In this document: positions 23,630 through 32,151 of the stretch, piece by piece
Position numbering within the stretch: position 1 is the stretch's first letter
Layout of the letters: each line of letters opens with the position of its first letter
Origin: Lientehia sp934351765
GTDB lineage: Bacteria; Bacillota; Clostridia; Lachnospirales; Lachnospiraceae
Assembly (NCBI RefSeq): GCF_052118925.1
Contig: NZ_JBQKGG010000004.1
Span: 124,001 to 188,000 of the forward strand
Length of the DNA: 64,000 nucleotides
Direction: 5' to 3'
The notes under the pieces: model-generated
Told to the model about the DNA's origin: nothing
The model's input: the letters and a program-made list of their open reading frames with translations, nothing else
Databases searched by the model: none
Translations under genes and position numbers: made by a program

Positions 23630-24755
23630 GACGGAACAGCTCCTTTAATTCATTTTCCCGGAGTTTGGAACCGATGACGCAGATCCGTCCGGTCACGTCT
23701 GCGCTGCCGCGGCGGATATTGATCTCGCCGGGGGTATAGTCAAAGTAGATCCAGTCACCGTCATCTGCGGCGGCAACAAAGCCCTTGGAGCGGAGGATCA
23801 TACCGTACTTCTCGGAATCCTCCAGAGCAGTGAGCATGGAGTTGAGATCCTCCTCGGTGAACTTGTGAGCAGTTTCCTCGCCCCAGCTTGTAAATACCTC
23901 GTCGGCGTCATGGCCGTGATGATGGTGATGATGATGTCCCTCATGATCATGGTCATGACCGCAGCAGCAGTGATCGTGGTCATCATGGTCGTGATCATGG
24001 TGGTGCTCATGCTCATCGTGATCGTGGTCATGATCGCAGCAATGCTCATGCTCGTCATGGTCATGATGATGGTCGTGGTCATGGTGATGGCCGCCGCATA
24101 CGGGGCATACGTCCTCTTCCTCAGCCTCGCTCAGCATGCCGGCCAGAGTCTTTTTCAGTGTTGTTTCCCGGCCGATGGCTTCCAGGATCGAAGCACCGGA
24201 GAGCTTATCCCAGGGCGTTGTGATCACAACGGCTTCGGGATTCTTTTCCCTGATGATGGACAGAGCGGTATCCAGCTTTTCCTCGCTGATGCCGTCGGTT
24301 CTGGAAAGAATGATGCAGGCGGCATTTTCAATCTGGTTATTGAAGAACTCACCGAAGTTTTTCATATACATTTTTGCCTTGGAGGCGTCCACAACGGTGG
24401 TAAAGCCGTTTAATACCACATCGTCGGAGGCAACGTTCTGAACAGCCTTGATCACATCAGACAGCTTTCCGACACCGGAGGGCTCGATGAGGATCCGGTC
24501 CGGATGGAACTGGTCGATGACCTTGTGGAGAGATTCACGGAAATCGCCCACCAGAGAGCAGCAGATGCAACCGGAGCTCATTTCGGTGATTTCAACGCCG
24601 GAATCCTTTAAGAAGCCGCCATCTACAGAGATGTCACCGAACTCGTTCTCGATGAGGACCAGCTTTTCACCCTTGTAGCCTTCGGCAATCAGTTTTTTGA
24701 TCAGAGTGGTCTTTCCGGCACCAAGAAAGCCGGAAAAAATATCTATTTTTGTCAT
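23622..24755 (-). CDS. CobW/COG0523 metallochaperone GTPase with His-rich segment
   Basis: A 377-residue G3E GTPase. P-loop GFLGAGKTTL (9-18), the metal-binding CICC motif (63-66, in SSGCICCSL), EPSGVGK (91-97) and SRTD as the G4 motif are present, and a CobW C-terminal domain ends the protein. Residues 217-283 are an exceptional metal-binding stretch: CPVC, then some 35 His mixed with Asp, and CC and CCC clusters. Such proteins deliver zinc, cobalt or nickel to target enzymes under scarcity; the His/Cys region likely buffers or loads metal. It is the first gene of a two-gene operon. A 7-base inverted repeat upstream may be the operator of a metal-responsive regulator. Confidence 0.9.
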   Translation of the reverse strand: MTKIDIFSGFLGAGKTTLIKKLIAEGYKGEKLVLIENEFGDISVDGGFLKDSGVEITEMSSGCICCSLVGDFRESLHKVIDQFHPDRILIEPSGVGKLSDVIKAVQNVASDDVVLNGFTTVVDASKAKMYMKNFGEFFNNQIENAACIILSRTDGISEEKLDTALSIIREKNPEAVVITTPWDKLSGASILEAIGRETTLKKTLAGMLSEAEEEDVCPVCGGHHHDHDHHHDHDEHEHCCDHDHDHDEHEHHHDHDHDDHDHCCCGHDHDHEGHHHHHHHGHDADEVFTSWGEETAHKFTEEDLNSMLTALEDSEKYGMILRSKGFVAAADDGDWIYFDYTPGEINIRRGSADVTGRICVIGSKLRENELKELFRLG

Positions 24756-24783
24756 TTAGTACACGTTCCTTTCTGTAAGATGC

Positions 24784-24807
24784 TTGGAGTAGATATACAA
24801 ACTCCAA
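24784..24807 (-). promoter_or_regulatory. Inverted repeat upstream of the CobW operon, candidate operator
   Basis: TTGGAGT (24784-24790) and ACTCCAA (24801-24807) are perfect arms with a 10-base A/T-rich spacer, about 30-50 bases before the CobW start. An A/T-rich region (TTAAAATATAAAAT on the minus strand) just upstream may supply the -10. It does not match the Bacillus Zur or Fur box that I know. Confidence 0.5.
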
Positions 24808-24873
24808 TTTTATATTTTAACACGCATTGAGGAAAGTTGCAAGGGGAGGGAAAATGAAAGAACCGGGAAAATC

Positions 24874-24921
24874 CTGAAAGTTTCGAGAATTTTCCGGCCG
24901 GATTTCTCCCGAAACTTTCAG
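24874..24921. repeat. 12-bp perfect inverted repeat beside the exoA promoter
   Basis: CTGAAAGTTTCG (24874-24885) and CGAAACTTTCAG (24910-24921), with a 24-base centre holding the palindrome CCGGCCGG. The right arm ends exactly where the -35 of the exoA promoter starts. There is no T run, and it lies between divergent genes, so it is not a terminator of either. Confidence 0.75.
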
Positions 24922-24950
24922 TTGCCGCTCTTTCTCAGATAGGGTATAAT
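24922..24950 (+). promoter_or_regulatory. Promoter of the exoA operon
   Basis: TTGCCG (24922-24927), 17-base spacer, perfect TATAAT (24945-24950). Confidence 0.75.
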
Positions 24951-25013
24951 AAAAAGATATCGGGACAGGAATCGGATTGCCCGAAATTGGAAAACGGACG
25001 GGAGAAAAACGTC

Positions 25014-25772
25014 ATGAAAAAACTGATTTCCTGGAATGTCAACGGGCTGCGGGCCTGTGTGGGCAAGGGATTTTTAGAATATTTTAAGGAAGCGGACGCC
25101 GATGCGTTCTGCCTGCAGGAGACGAAGCTGCAGGAAGGACAGATCGATCTGGAGCTTCCGGGGTATCACCAGTACTGGAATTATGCGGAAAAAAAGGGGT
25201 ATTCCGGGACTGCGGTGTTTGTGAAGGAGGAGCCGCTTTCGGTCCGGAGAGGGATCGGGATCGCGGAGCATGATACGGAGGGACGGGTGTTAACACTGGA
25301 ATATCCGGAGTATTATCTGGTGACCTGCTACACGCCAAATTCCCAGAACGAGCTGGCAAGGCTGCCTTACCGCATGACCTGGGAGGATGCGTTCCGTGCG
25401 TATTTAAAGAGCCTGGAGATGGAAAAGCCGGTGATCTTCTGCGGGGATTTAAATGTGGCTCATCAGGAGATCGATCTGAAAAATCCGAAGACAAACCGGA
25501 AGAATGCCGGCTTCTCGGATGAGGAGCGGGCAAAGTTTTCGGAGCTTCTGGACGCCGGTTTTATTGACACCTACCGGTATTTTTATCCGGACACGGAGGG
25601 AGTTTATTCCTGGTGGTCCTACCGGTTTAAGGCCAGGGAGAAAAACGCCGGGTGGCGGATTGATTATTTCTGCGTATCGGAGTGCCTGAAGGACAGGCTG
25701 AAAAGCGCTTCTATCCATACGGAGGTAATGGGCTCCGACCATTGCCCGGTAGAGCTGGAGATTGACTTATGA
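25014..25772 (+). CDS. exoA: Exodeoxyribonuclease III / AP endonuclease
   Basis: A 252-residue ExoIII/APE-type nuclease for base-excision repair. Metal and catalytic motifs are all there: SWNVNGLRA, FCLQETKLQ, YSGTAVF, CGDLNVAHQEIDL, GFIDTYRYF, YSWWSYRFKAREKNAGWRIDYF and the terminal GSDHCPV. The start at ATG 25014 has GGGAG 9 bases upstream. It is the first gene of a run (exoA, ABC-F, GlgX-like, TraX) joined by overlaps. Confidence 0.95.
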   Translation: MKKLISWNVNGLRACVGKGFLEYFKEADADAFCLQETKLQEGQIDLELPGYHQYWNYAEKKGYSGTAVFVKEEPLSVRRGIGIAEHDTEGRVLTLEYPEYYLVTCYTPNSQNELARLPYRMTWEDAFRAYLKSLEMEKPVIFCGDLNVAHQEIDLKNPKTNRKNAGFSDEERAKFSELLDAGFIDTYRYFYPDTEGVYSWWSYRFKAREKNAGWRIDYFCVSECLKDRLKSASIHTEVMGSDHCPVELEIDL

Positions 25773-27661
25773 ACCTTTTGACTATGGAGAATCTGACCAA
25801 ATCCTATACCGAGCGGCTGGTGTTCGACCACACGGCGTTTTCCCTCGGAACGGGAGAGAAGGTCGGAATCATCGGAATCAACGGAACGGGAAAAAGTACG
25901 CTTCTCCGGATCGCGGCGGGGCTGGAGGAGCCGGACGAGGGAACTGTGACAAGAGGAAACGGGCTTCAGATCCGGTTCCTGCCCCAGACGCCGGTGTTTG
26001 ACGGAAAGCAGACCGTGCTGGAGGCAGTCCTTGACGGGAATGTGACGGAGCAGAACCGGTGGGATATCGAAAGCCAGGCAAAGAGCATGCTCAATACCCT
26101 GGAGATCCCGGATTTCTCTCAGCCGGTGGGAGAGCTTTCCGGCGGGCAGAGAAAGCGTGTGGCGCTGGCATCGGTGCTGCTTGCCCCGGCGGATATTCTG
26201 ATCCTGGACGAGCCTACAAACCATCTGGATGCGGCTATGGCGGGCTGGCTGGAGGATTATCTGAAACGGTTCCGCGGCGCACTGATCATGGTGACACATG
26301 ACCGGTATTTTCTGGACAGTGTTTCCAACCGGATCGTGGAGCTGGATCAGGGCAAATTATACAGCTATCATGCCAATTATTCGGGCTTCCTTGCGTTGAA
26401 GGAGGAGCGGCTTTCCATTGCACAGGCGTCGGAGCGGAAGCGCCAGAGCATGCTGCGCAATGAGATCGCCTGGATCCAGAGGGGCGCCAGAGCGCGTTCC
26501 ACCAAGCAGAAGGCGCACATTAAGCGGTATGAGGAACTGCGGGACCGGGAAGCTCCGGTGCAGGACGGTCAGGTGGAGATGAGTTCCGTTTCCAGCCGTC
26601 TGGGAAAAACGACGGTAGAGCTTCATGGCGTGTCCAAGGGCTACGGAAACCGGACGCTGTTTGAGAATTTTACTTATATTTTTCTGAAGAATGACCGGAT
26701 CGGGATCGTTGGAAACAACGGCTGCGGAAAGTCTACGCTGATGAAGCTGATCATGGGAGAAGAACAGCCTGATGCCGGAGAGATCGTCATCGGACAGACC
26801 GTACGGCTGGGATATTTTTCTCAGGAAAATGAGTATATGGACATGAGCCTGCGGGTCATTGATTATATCCGGAATGCGGCAGAGTATGTGGTGACAGCAG
26901 ACGGAAGCGTGAGCGCATCCCAGATGCTGGAACGGTTTTTATTTCCGTCGTCCATGCAGTATACCACGATTGACCGGCTTTCCGGCGGCGAGCGGCGGAG
27001 GCTGTATCTCCTGCGGGTACTCATGGAAGCTCCCAATGTGCTGATCCTGGATGAGCCCACCAATGATCTGGATATCCGGACGCTGATGATCCTGGAGGAT
27101 TATCTGGACAGCTTTCCGGGGATCGTGATCACCGTGTCCCATGACCGGTATTTTTTAGACCGGATCGCAAGAAGGATCTTTGCCTTTGAAAACGGCAGGC
27201 TTGTCCAGTATGAAGGCGGGTATACCGACTATGAACTGGCCTGTGCGGAAAAGCGTACGGCTGCGGAAGAAGCCGGAGAACATGACGGAAAGAAAATCGG
27301 AGGCAGTACGAACGGAAGTCCTGGCGGAACGAAAGCAGTCGGTCCGGTGGGAGATACAGAGACGGCGAAAAAAAGCTGGAAAAAGGGACCGAAAAAGTTA
27401 AAATTTACCTACCAGGAGCAGAGAGAGTTTGAGTCCATCGAGAGCGAGATCCGTGACCTGGAGGATAACATTGCGGAAAAGGAAGCCCAGATCGAAGCAT
27501 CGGCTTCCGATTACAGTGCGCTCCGGAAGCTTACCGTAGAAAAAGAGGCACTGGAGCAGGCACTGGAAGAAAAAATGGACCGGTGGGTTTATCTGGAGGA
27601 TCTGGCAGAGCGGATCGCAGCCGGGGAAATGGAGGGCGGTTTTGACAGAGATTCAGATTGA
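25769..27661 (+). CDS. ABC-F family ATPase, Uup-like
   Basis: A 630-residue soluble protein with two ABC ATPase domains and no membrane part. Walker A motifs are GINGTGKST (about residue 35) and GNNGCGKST (about 317); signatures are LSGGQRKRV and LSGGERRRL; Walker B motifs end in DEPTNHLD and DEPTNDLD. Between them is the ABC-F linker (about 200-290), and the C-terminal 120 residues form a charged coiled coil, as in Uup. ABC-F proteins act on the ribosome (translation rescue or antibiotic protection); Uup is also tied to DNA transposition and replication stress. The ATG overlaps the exoA stop (ATGA). Confidence 0.92.
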   Translation: MNLLTMENLTKSYTERLVFDHTAFSLGTGEKVGIIGINGTGKSTLLRIAAGLEEPDEGTVTRGNGLQIRFLPQTPVFDGKQTVLEAVLDGNVTEQNRWDIESQAKSMLNTLEIPDFSQPVGELSGGQRKRVALASVLLAPADILILDEPTNHLDAAMAGWLEDYLKRFRGALIMVTHDRYFLDSVSNRIVELDQGKLYSYHANYSGFLALKEERLSIAQASERKRQSMLRNEIAWIQRGARARSTKQKAHIKRYEELRDREAPVQDGQVEMSSVSSRLGKTTVELHGVSKGYGNRTLFENFTYIFLKNDRIGIVGNNGCGKSTLMKLIMGEEQPDAGEIVIGQTVRLGYFSQENEYMDMSLRVIDYIRNAAEYVVTADGSVSASQMLERFLFPSSMQYTTIDRLSGGERRRLYLLRVLMEAPNVLILDEPTNDLDIRTLMILEDYLDSFPGIVITVSHDRYFLDRIARRIFAFENGRLVQYEGGYTDYELACAEKRTAAEEAGEHDGKKIGGSTNGSPGGTKAVGPVGDTETAKKSWKKGPKKLKFTYQEQREFESIESEIRDLEDNIAEKEAQIEASASDYSALRKLTVEKEALEQALEEKMDRWVYLEDLAERIAAGEMEGGFDRDSD

Positions 27662-29447
27662 GAAGCAGGCGAAGCCCTTTCCGCTGGGCACATTACGGGA
27701 GCGGGGGTTCGTACACATCGCTTTTTCTTCGGAAAAGGAGGGGAACGCGGCCCTTCATCTGTATCGGACCGGAGAAGCGCAGGAGGAGCGGGTGATTCCG
27801 TTCCCGGAGGCCAACCGGCTGGGGCAGATCCGCTATATGGATTTATCCGGATTTGATCCGGATAAGTACGAGTACCGTCTGTCAGTGGACGGTGTATTTA
27901 TGGCGGATGATCATGCGGTACGCACGGCCGGACGGGAAACCTGGGGAGAACCGGGAGAAGAAAAACGGTATGGGTTTCCGGCGGACAGCTTTTCCTGGGA
28001 AGCAGATCAGAAGCCGGGAATTTCCATGGCGGATACGGTGATCTGCCGTCTGCATGTGCGGGGATTTACAAAGCATGTATCCTCCGGTGTGAAGAAAAAA
28101 GGGACCTTTGCGGGAATTCTGGAAAAGCTTCCGTATTTGAAGAGCCTTGGCGTGACCATGATCGAGCTGCAGCTGCCTTATGAGTTTCGGGAGGCTTTGC
28201 CTGTGAAAGCCCATCAGGCCTATGAATACGGAAGGACCGAGGGAAAATTAAATTACTGGGGCTACGGACCGGCAGACCGGTTTGCACCGAAGGCGGCCTT
28301 CTGCGTTCATGGAAGGAATGCAGAGCCGGCAGATCTTCAGTTTCGGAGGTTTGTTCATGACTGTCATGAGGCTGGCATGGAGGTCTGTGCGGAGCTTTAT
28401 TTTGAACCGGAAACAAAGACACCGTATCTGCTGGACTGCCTGCATTACTGGGTTTATGAATTTCATGTGGACGGCCTTCACCTGGCCGGCACCTATGACC
28501 TTCAGGCGGTGCTTTCCGATCCGGCCCTGACGGATATCAAGCTGTTTTCCGGTGCGGCGGGAGAGGTGCCCAAAGGACGGGAAAATACCTTTGCGGTTTA
28601 TAAGGATGACTTTCAGAATGATATGCGGCGGTTCTTAAAGGGAGACGAGAACAGTCTCGGGCAGGCTGTCACGGAGCTTCGGAGGGGTGGAAAAGTCAAT
28701 TTTATGGCCAATACCAACGGGTTTACCATGTATGATATGGTGTCCTATGACCGGAAGCATAATGAAGCCAACGGGGAAAACGGAAAAGACGGTCCGGATT
28801 ATAATTACAGCTGGAACTGCGGGGCAGAGGGACCGGTGAAAAAGAAAAGGATCCTGGAGCTCCGGAAGCGGCAGCTGCGCAATGCATGGGTCTTCTTGAC
28901 CATGGCCCAGGGAGTTCCGCTGTTTCTGGCGGGAGATGAGAGGGGAAATTCTCAGGATGGAAATAACAATGCCTACTGCCAGGATAACCCGACGGGCTGG
29001 GTGAACTGGAAGCTGGGACGGTTCCAGGAGGATCTGTTATCCTTTGCCCGGTTTATGCTGGCATTCCGCCGGGAGCATGTCATGATCCGGAAAAACGGAG
29101 TGCTTCGGGGAACGGATTACAGGGGCGTGGGCTGTCCGGACTTTTCGGTTCACGGAGAATCCCCCTGGTATCCTCAGTATGAGACCTACAGCCGCCAGGC
29201 CGGGCTTCTCTACTGCGGGAAATACGGGGACGATTCCGATGTGTATCTGCTGATCAACATGCACTGGGAGCCTCATACCTTTGACCTGCCTCATACCGGA
29301 GGTGTGTGGCGTCTGGAGGTGGACACGGCCAGGGAGGAAAAGAATGGGATCTGCATGGAACCACTTGCCGATCCGGAGCAGATCACGCTGGCACCGAGGA
29401 GCACAGTCATTTTAGTCGGTGAAACGGAGGCAGCAGATGAGAGGTAG
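27642..29447 (+). CDS. GlgX/isoamylase-like GH13 protein lacking catalytic residues
   Basis: A 601-residue relative of glycogen debranching enzymes: an N-terminal CBM48-like domain (about 15-95), then a GH13 barrel with LNYWGYGP (203-210), VSYDRKHNEANGE and the GlgX hallmark LAGDERGNSQDGNNNAYCQDN (in parts). The active site is gone. The usual GFRFD of region II reads GLHLA (278-282), so the nucleophile Asp is Ala282. The HDG of region IV reads TNG (358-360), so the second Asp is Asn359. The AEPW of region III is absent, and region I is changed. It should bind but not cut glucan; a regulatory or scaffold role is inference. The TTG at 27642 has GGAGG 6 bases upstream and lies inside the ABC-F gene (20-base overlap). 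Confidence 0.85.
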   Translation: MTEIQIEKQAKPFPLGTLRERGFVHIAFSSEKEGNAALHLYRTGEAQEERVIPFPEANRLGQIRYMDLSGFDPDKYEYRLSVDGVFMADDHAVRTAGRETWGEPGEEKRYGFPADSFSWEADQKPGISMADTVICRLHVRGFTKHVSSGVKKKGTFAGILEKLPYLKSLGVTMIELQLPYEFREALPVKAHQAYEYGRTEGKLNYWGYGPADRFAPKAAFCVHGRNAEPADLQFRRFVHDCHEAGMEVCAELYFEPETKTPYLLDCLHYWVYEFHVDGLHLAGTYDLQAVLSDPALTDIKLFSGAAGEVPKGRENTFAVYKDDFQNDMRRFLKGDENSLGQAVTELRRGGKVNFMANTNGFTMYDMVSYDRKHNEANGENGKDGPDYNYSWNCGAEGPVKKKRILELRKRQLRNAWVFLTMAQGVPLFLAGDERGNSQDGNNNAYCQDNPTGWVNWKLGRFQEDLLSFARFMLAFRREHVMIRKNGVLRGTDYRGVGCPDFSVHGESPWYPQYETYSRQAGLLYCGKYGDDSDVYLLINMHWEPHTFDLPHTGGVWRLEVDTAREEKNGICMEPLADPEQITLAPRSTVILVGETEAADER

Positions 29448-30138
29448 GCTCGGACTCAGCGCGCAGGCGTTAAAATGGATCGCCATGGTGTCCATGCTCA
29501 TTGATCATGTTGGCATTTATCTGGGGCGCTGTAATGTAGACTGGGAGATCTGGAAGTGGTTTCGGATCATCGGACGGATCGCTTTTCCCCTGTACTGTTT
29601 TCTTCTGGTGGAGGGCTTTTTCCACACCGGTGATATTAAAAAGTACCTGATCCGCATAGGGGCGTTTGCTCTGATCTCGGAGATCCCCTTTGATCTGTTC
29701 CTTTGCGGAACCTGGTTTTATCCCGGCTATCAGAACGTGGGCGTGACCTTGTTCATCGGCCTGCTGCTTTTATATCTGTATAACCGGTTTGTGGGAAATG
29801 TCCAGCCCATCTATGCCATCATGGCGCTGATATCCATGATGTGTCTGGGGTATCTGACCGGGTGCGATTACGGAGCAGAGGGCGTGCTTCTCATTTTTCT
29901 GTTTTACTTTTTCCGGTTCCGTCCGGTTCCCATGCTGCTCAGCACAGGAATCGTCATGGTGCTCATGGGTGGCTTGGAGCCATTCGGGGTACTGGCATTT
30001 CTGCCGATCCTGTTTTATAATGGAAACAAGGGATGGACGCCGGAGGGAAAGACGGCGGGGCTGGTCTGGAAATATTCATTTTATGTATTTTATCCCCTGC
30101 ACCTGCTTGTCCTGGCAGTCCTGTCATTTCTGAGATGA
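29437..30138 (+). CDS. TraX-family membrane protein
   Basis: A 233-residue integral membrane protein with about eight helices. It has TraX features: ALKWIAMVSMLIDHVG near the start, RIIGRIAFPLYCFLLVEGFFHT, and FYVFYPLHLLVLA at the end. TraX of F plasmid acetylates pilin; the chromosomal members belong to the same acyltransferase-like fold and their targets are unknown. I chose ATG 29437, with GGAGG 9 bases upstream, instead of a GTG six codons earlier. It overlaps the GlgX-like gene by 11 bases. Confidence 0.85.
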   Translation: MRGRLGLSAQALKWIAMVSMLIDHVGIYLGRCNVDWEIWKWFRIIGRIAFPLYCFLLVEGFFHTGDIKKYLIRIGAFALISEIPFDLFLCGTWFYPGYQNVGVTLFIGLLLLYLYNRFVGNVQPIYAIMALISMMCLGYLTGCDYGAEGVLLIFLFYFFRFRPVPMLLSTGIVMVLMGGLEPFGVLAFLPILFYNGNKGWTPEGKTAGLVWKYSFYVFYPLHLLVLAVLSFLR

Positions 30139-30310
30139 CAGAAGCAATGCCTGATGGGAAGAACGGAGCAGAAATGTACAAACGTACAGGTTCGCAGCCG
30201 AAAATAGAGCCGTGAAACAGACGGCAGAATCAGATCTGAGAATTATCGATAACAAGAAAATCGCCGGCGGGAGAGTGAAAAACCGGAACCCGGTGTGGAA
30301 GGAGCATTTT

Positions 30311-31450
30311 ATGGAAACAACGAAGAGAAACGGCATTATCGTGGCAGGAACCCTGACCCTGGATATTACGCCGGTGTTTGAGAGCAAGAAGAAGGCAAAA
30401 TCGGTGGATGAGGTGTTTGTGCCCGGAAAGGTCGTTCACATGGAGGGCATGGACATTCATCCCGGCGGAGCTGTTACCAATACGGGGCTCGGCTTAAAGG
30501 TGCTGGGAGCAAAGGTGCGGACCGTCGGCAAGGTGGGAAAGGACGTGCTGGGTGACATCATTGTGAAGTTTTATGATCAGTACGGTGCAGCCGGAGACCT
30601 GATCGTGGATCCGGAGATCTCCACTTCTTATTCCATTGCCCTGACACCGCCCGGAATTGACCGGATGTTTTTACATGATCCCTGTGCGGGAAATACCTTC
30701 CGCAAGGAGGACGTGGCTCCGGCTCTTTATGAAACAAACCAGATCTTTCATTACGGATATCCGCCGGTGAGCCGTCTGTTATACTTAAACGGCGGAGCGG
30801 GCTGCATTGCCATGCTGGAGGAGGCAAAGGCGGCCGGAATCGCAACCTCCGTGGATATGTGTGCGGTAGATCCGGAGTGTGAGAGCGGAAAAGAGGACTG
30901 GAAGGATATTATCCGCCGTATGTGTCCCAATGTGGACTTCTTTGAACCCAGTATCGAGGAACTGCTGTTTTATCTGGACAGGGATAAATATGAAAAGATG
31001 TATGCGGAAGCGGAAAACGGTGATATGATCGGGCTTCTGGACATCGAGCGTGATGTAAGGCCTCTGGCGGAAACACTGATCGGCTGGGGAGCTGGTGTGG
31101 TTCTGGTGAAATGCGGATATAAGGGCTTATATCTGGCAGCAGGAGACGCAGACCGTCTGGCAAAGATTGGCGGCGGGCTGGTTCTGGAGCCGGAGGACTG
31201 GGCAGGAGCAAGATCCTTTGAGAAGAGCTATGTACCGGATCAGGTGCTTTCCGGAACCGGGGCAGGCGATACGACGATTGCGGCATTCTTATATGCGGTG
31301 ACGCTTGGATACGGCAGAGAGAGATGCCTTCAGCTTGCCACCGGAACCGGTGCGTCCTGCGTAGCAGCTTATGATGCTTTAAGCGGTCTGAAGAGCTTTG
31401 ATGAGCTGATCAGGAAGATTGACAGCGGCTGGGAAAAGCAGAACGTGTGA
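30311..31450 (+). CDS. PfkB-family carbohydrate/nucleoside kinase
   Basis: A 379-residue kinase of the ribokinase family, unlike the fructokinase at 4.1 kb. The first signature is MDIHPGGAVTNTGLGLKVLGAKV and the second is LSGTGAGDTTIAAFLYA, with the catalytic Asp in GAGD. The middle carries insertions and acidic segments, so the substrate (sugar, sugar phosphate or nucleoside) is not clear. The start at ATG 30311 has AAGGAG 7 bases upstream; an upstream GTG at 30212 has no such site. The 172-base gap before it holds no recognised feature beyond the small palindrome TGTACAAACGTACA. Confidence 0.85.
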   Translation: METTKRNGIIVAGTLTLDITPVFESKKKAKSVDEVFVPGKVVHMEGMDIHPGGAVTNTGLGLKVLGAKVRTVGKVGKDVLGDIIVKFYDQYGAAGDLIVDPEISTSYSIALTPPGIDRMFLHDPCAGNTFRKEDVAPALYETNQIFHYGYPPVSRLLYLNGGAGCIAMLEEAKAAGIATSVDMCAVDPECESGKEDWKDIIRRMCPNVDFFEPSIEELLFYLDRDKYEKMYAEAENGDMIGLLDIERDVRPLAETLIGWGAGVVLVKCGYKGLYLAAGDADRLAKIGGGLVLEPEDWAGARSFEKSYVPDQVLSGTGAGDTTIAAFLYAVTLGYGRERCLQLATGTGASCVAAYDALSGLKSFDELIRKIDSGWEKQNV

Positions 31451-31503
31451 TACTAGAGTCACGAAGTGCGGAGTAATCCGGTATCAGAAAAAATCACATC
31501 ATG

Positions 31504-31983
31504 TTATTCCGGATAAACCAGTCTGGATCCATCGATGTTTTCCAGAACCTCGGTTAAATAGCGGTCTGCCAGGTAGTTGGCCATGGGCAGGTTCATGTCC
31601 AGATAGTTTCCGCAGTCGCGGGCTCTTGCCCCGGGAACCTCGCTGCTGAAATCCCGGATAAAGGTGAACATTTCTTTCATAAGAGGTATGATATCGGCGG
31701 AGTCATAGTCACCGGCAAGCAGCAGATAAAAGCCGGTGCGGCATCCCATGGGGCCGAAGTAAATGGTCCGGGGGCCGTAAACGGGATGGTTCCGCAGGAA
31801 GGTGGCGCCCAGGTGCTCGATGGTGTGCATTTCCGCAGTGTTCATGACCGGCTCATAATTGGGACGGGTCATGCGCAGGTCAAAGGTTGTGATGACGCTG
31901 TCACCGATGGGATCCTTCCGGGAGACATAGACGCCGGGCAGCAGGGTTAAATGATTGACAGTAAAGCTGGCTATTTTTTCCAT
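31504..31983 (-). CDS. luxS: S-ribosylhomocysteine lyase (AI-2 synthase)
   Basis: A 159-residue LuxS. The metal ligands are His53 and His57 in HTIEHLGATFLRNH and Cys124 in ARDCGNY; the active-site Cys81 is in GPMGCRTGFY. It splits S-ribosylhomocysteine into homocysteine and DPD, the precursor of autoinducer-2, as part of the activated methyl cycle. A single gene with its own promoter, divergent from the FAH gene; no pfs or methionine gene is adjacent. Confidence 0.98.
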   Translation of the reverse strand: MEKIASFTVNHLTLLPGVYVSRKDPIGDSVITTFDLRMTRPNYEPVMNTAEMHTIEHLGATFLRNHPVYGPRTIYFGPMGCRTGFYLLLAGDYDSADIIPLMKEMFTFIRDFSSEVPGARARDCGNYLDMNLPMANYLADRYLTEVLENIDGSRLVYPE

Positions 31984-32095
31984 AAAACGGCTTCCTTTCT
32001 TTTCTCATAAGAGTGTGAGACTGTGAGACGAACCGGCACAGAAGGTGCGTGATCGTTCCCAGCAGGGCATGAACCGAAAAAGGTTCACGGTATCC

Positions 32096-32124
32096 AGTAT
32101 AATCCATGAAAAGAAAAAGGGCAA
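32096..32124 (-). promoter_or_regulatory. luxS promoter
   Basis: On the minus strand TTGCCC (32119-32124), 17-base spacer, TATACT (32096-32101). The 110-base leader has a TGAACC/GGTTCA hairpin (32070-32087). Confidence 0.65.
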
Positions 32125-32151
32125 GAGCCGATCGGAGAGAGGAGAATCAGA

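Noticed and set aside
23917..24091. Simple-sequence repeat in the CobW gene as a non-coding microsatellite
   Set aside because: The reading frame is intact and the repeat encodes the His/Asp/Cys metal-binding segment.
32098..32103. TATAAT on the plus strand as promoter of the FAH-family gene
   Set aside because: No -35 at a proper distance; the bases overlap the luxS -10 on the other strand, so it is probably coincidental.
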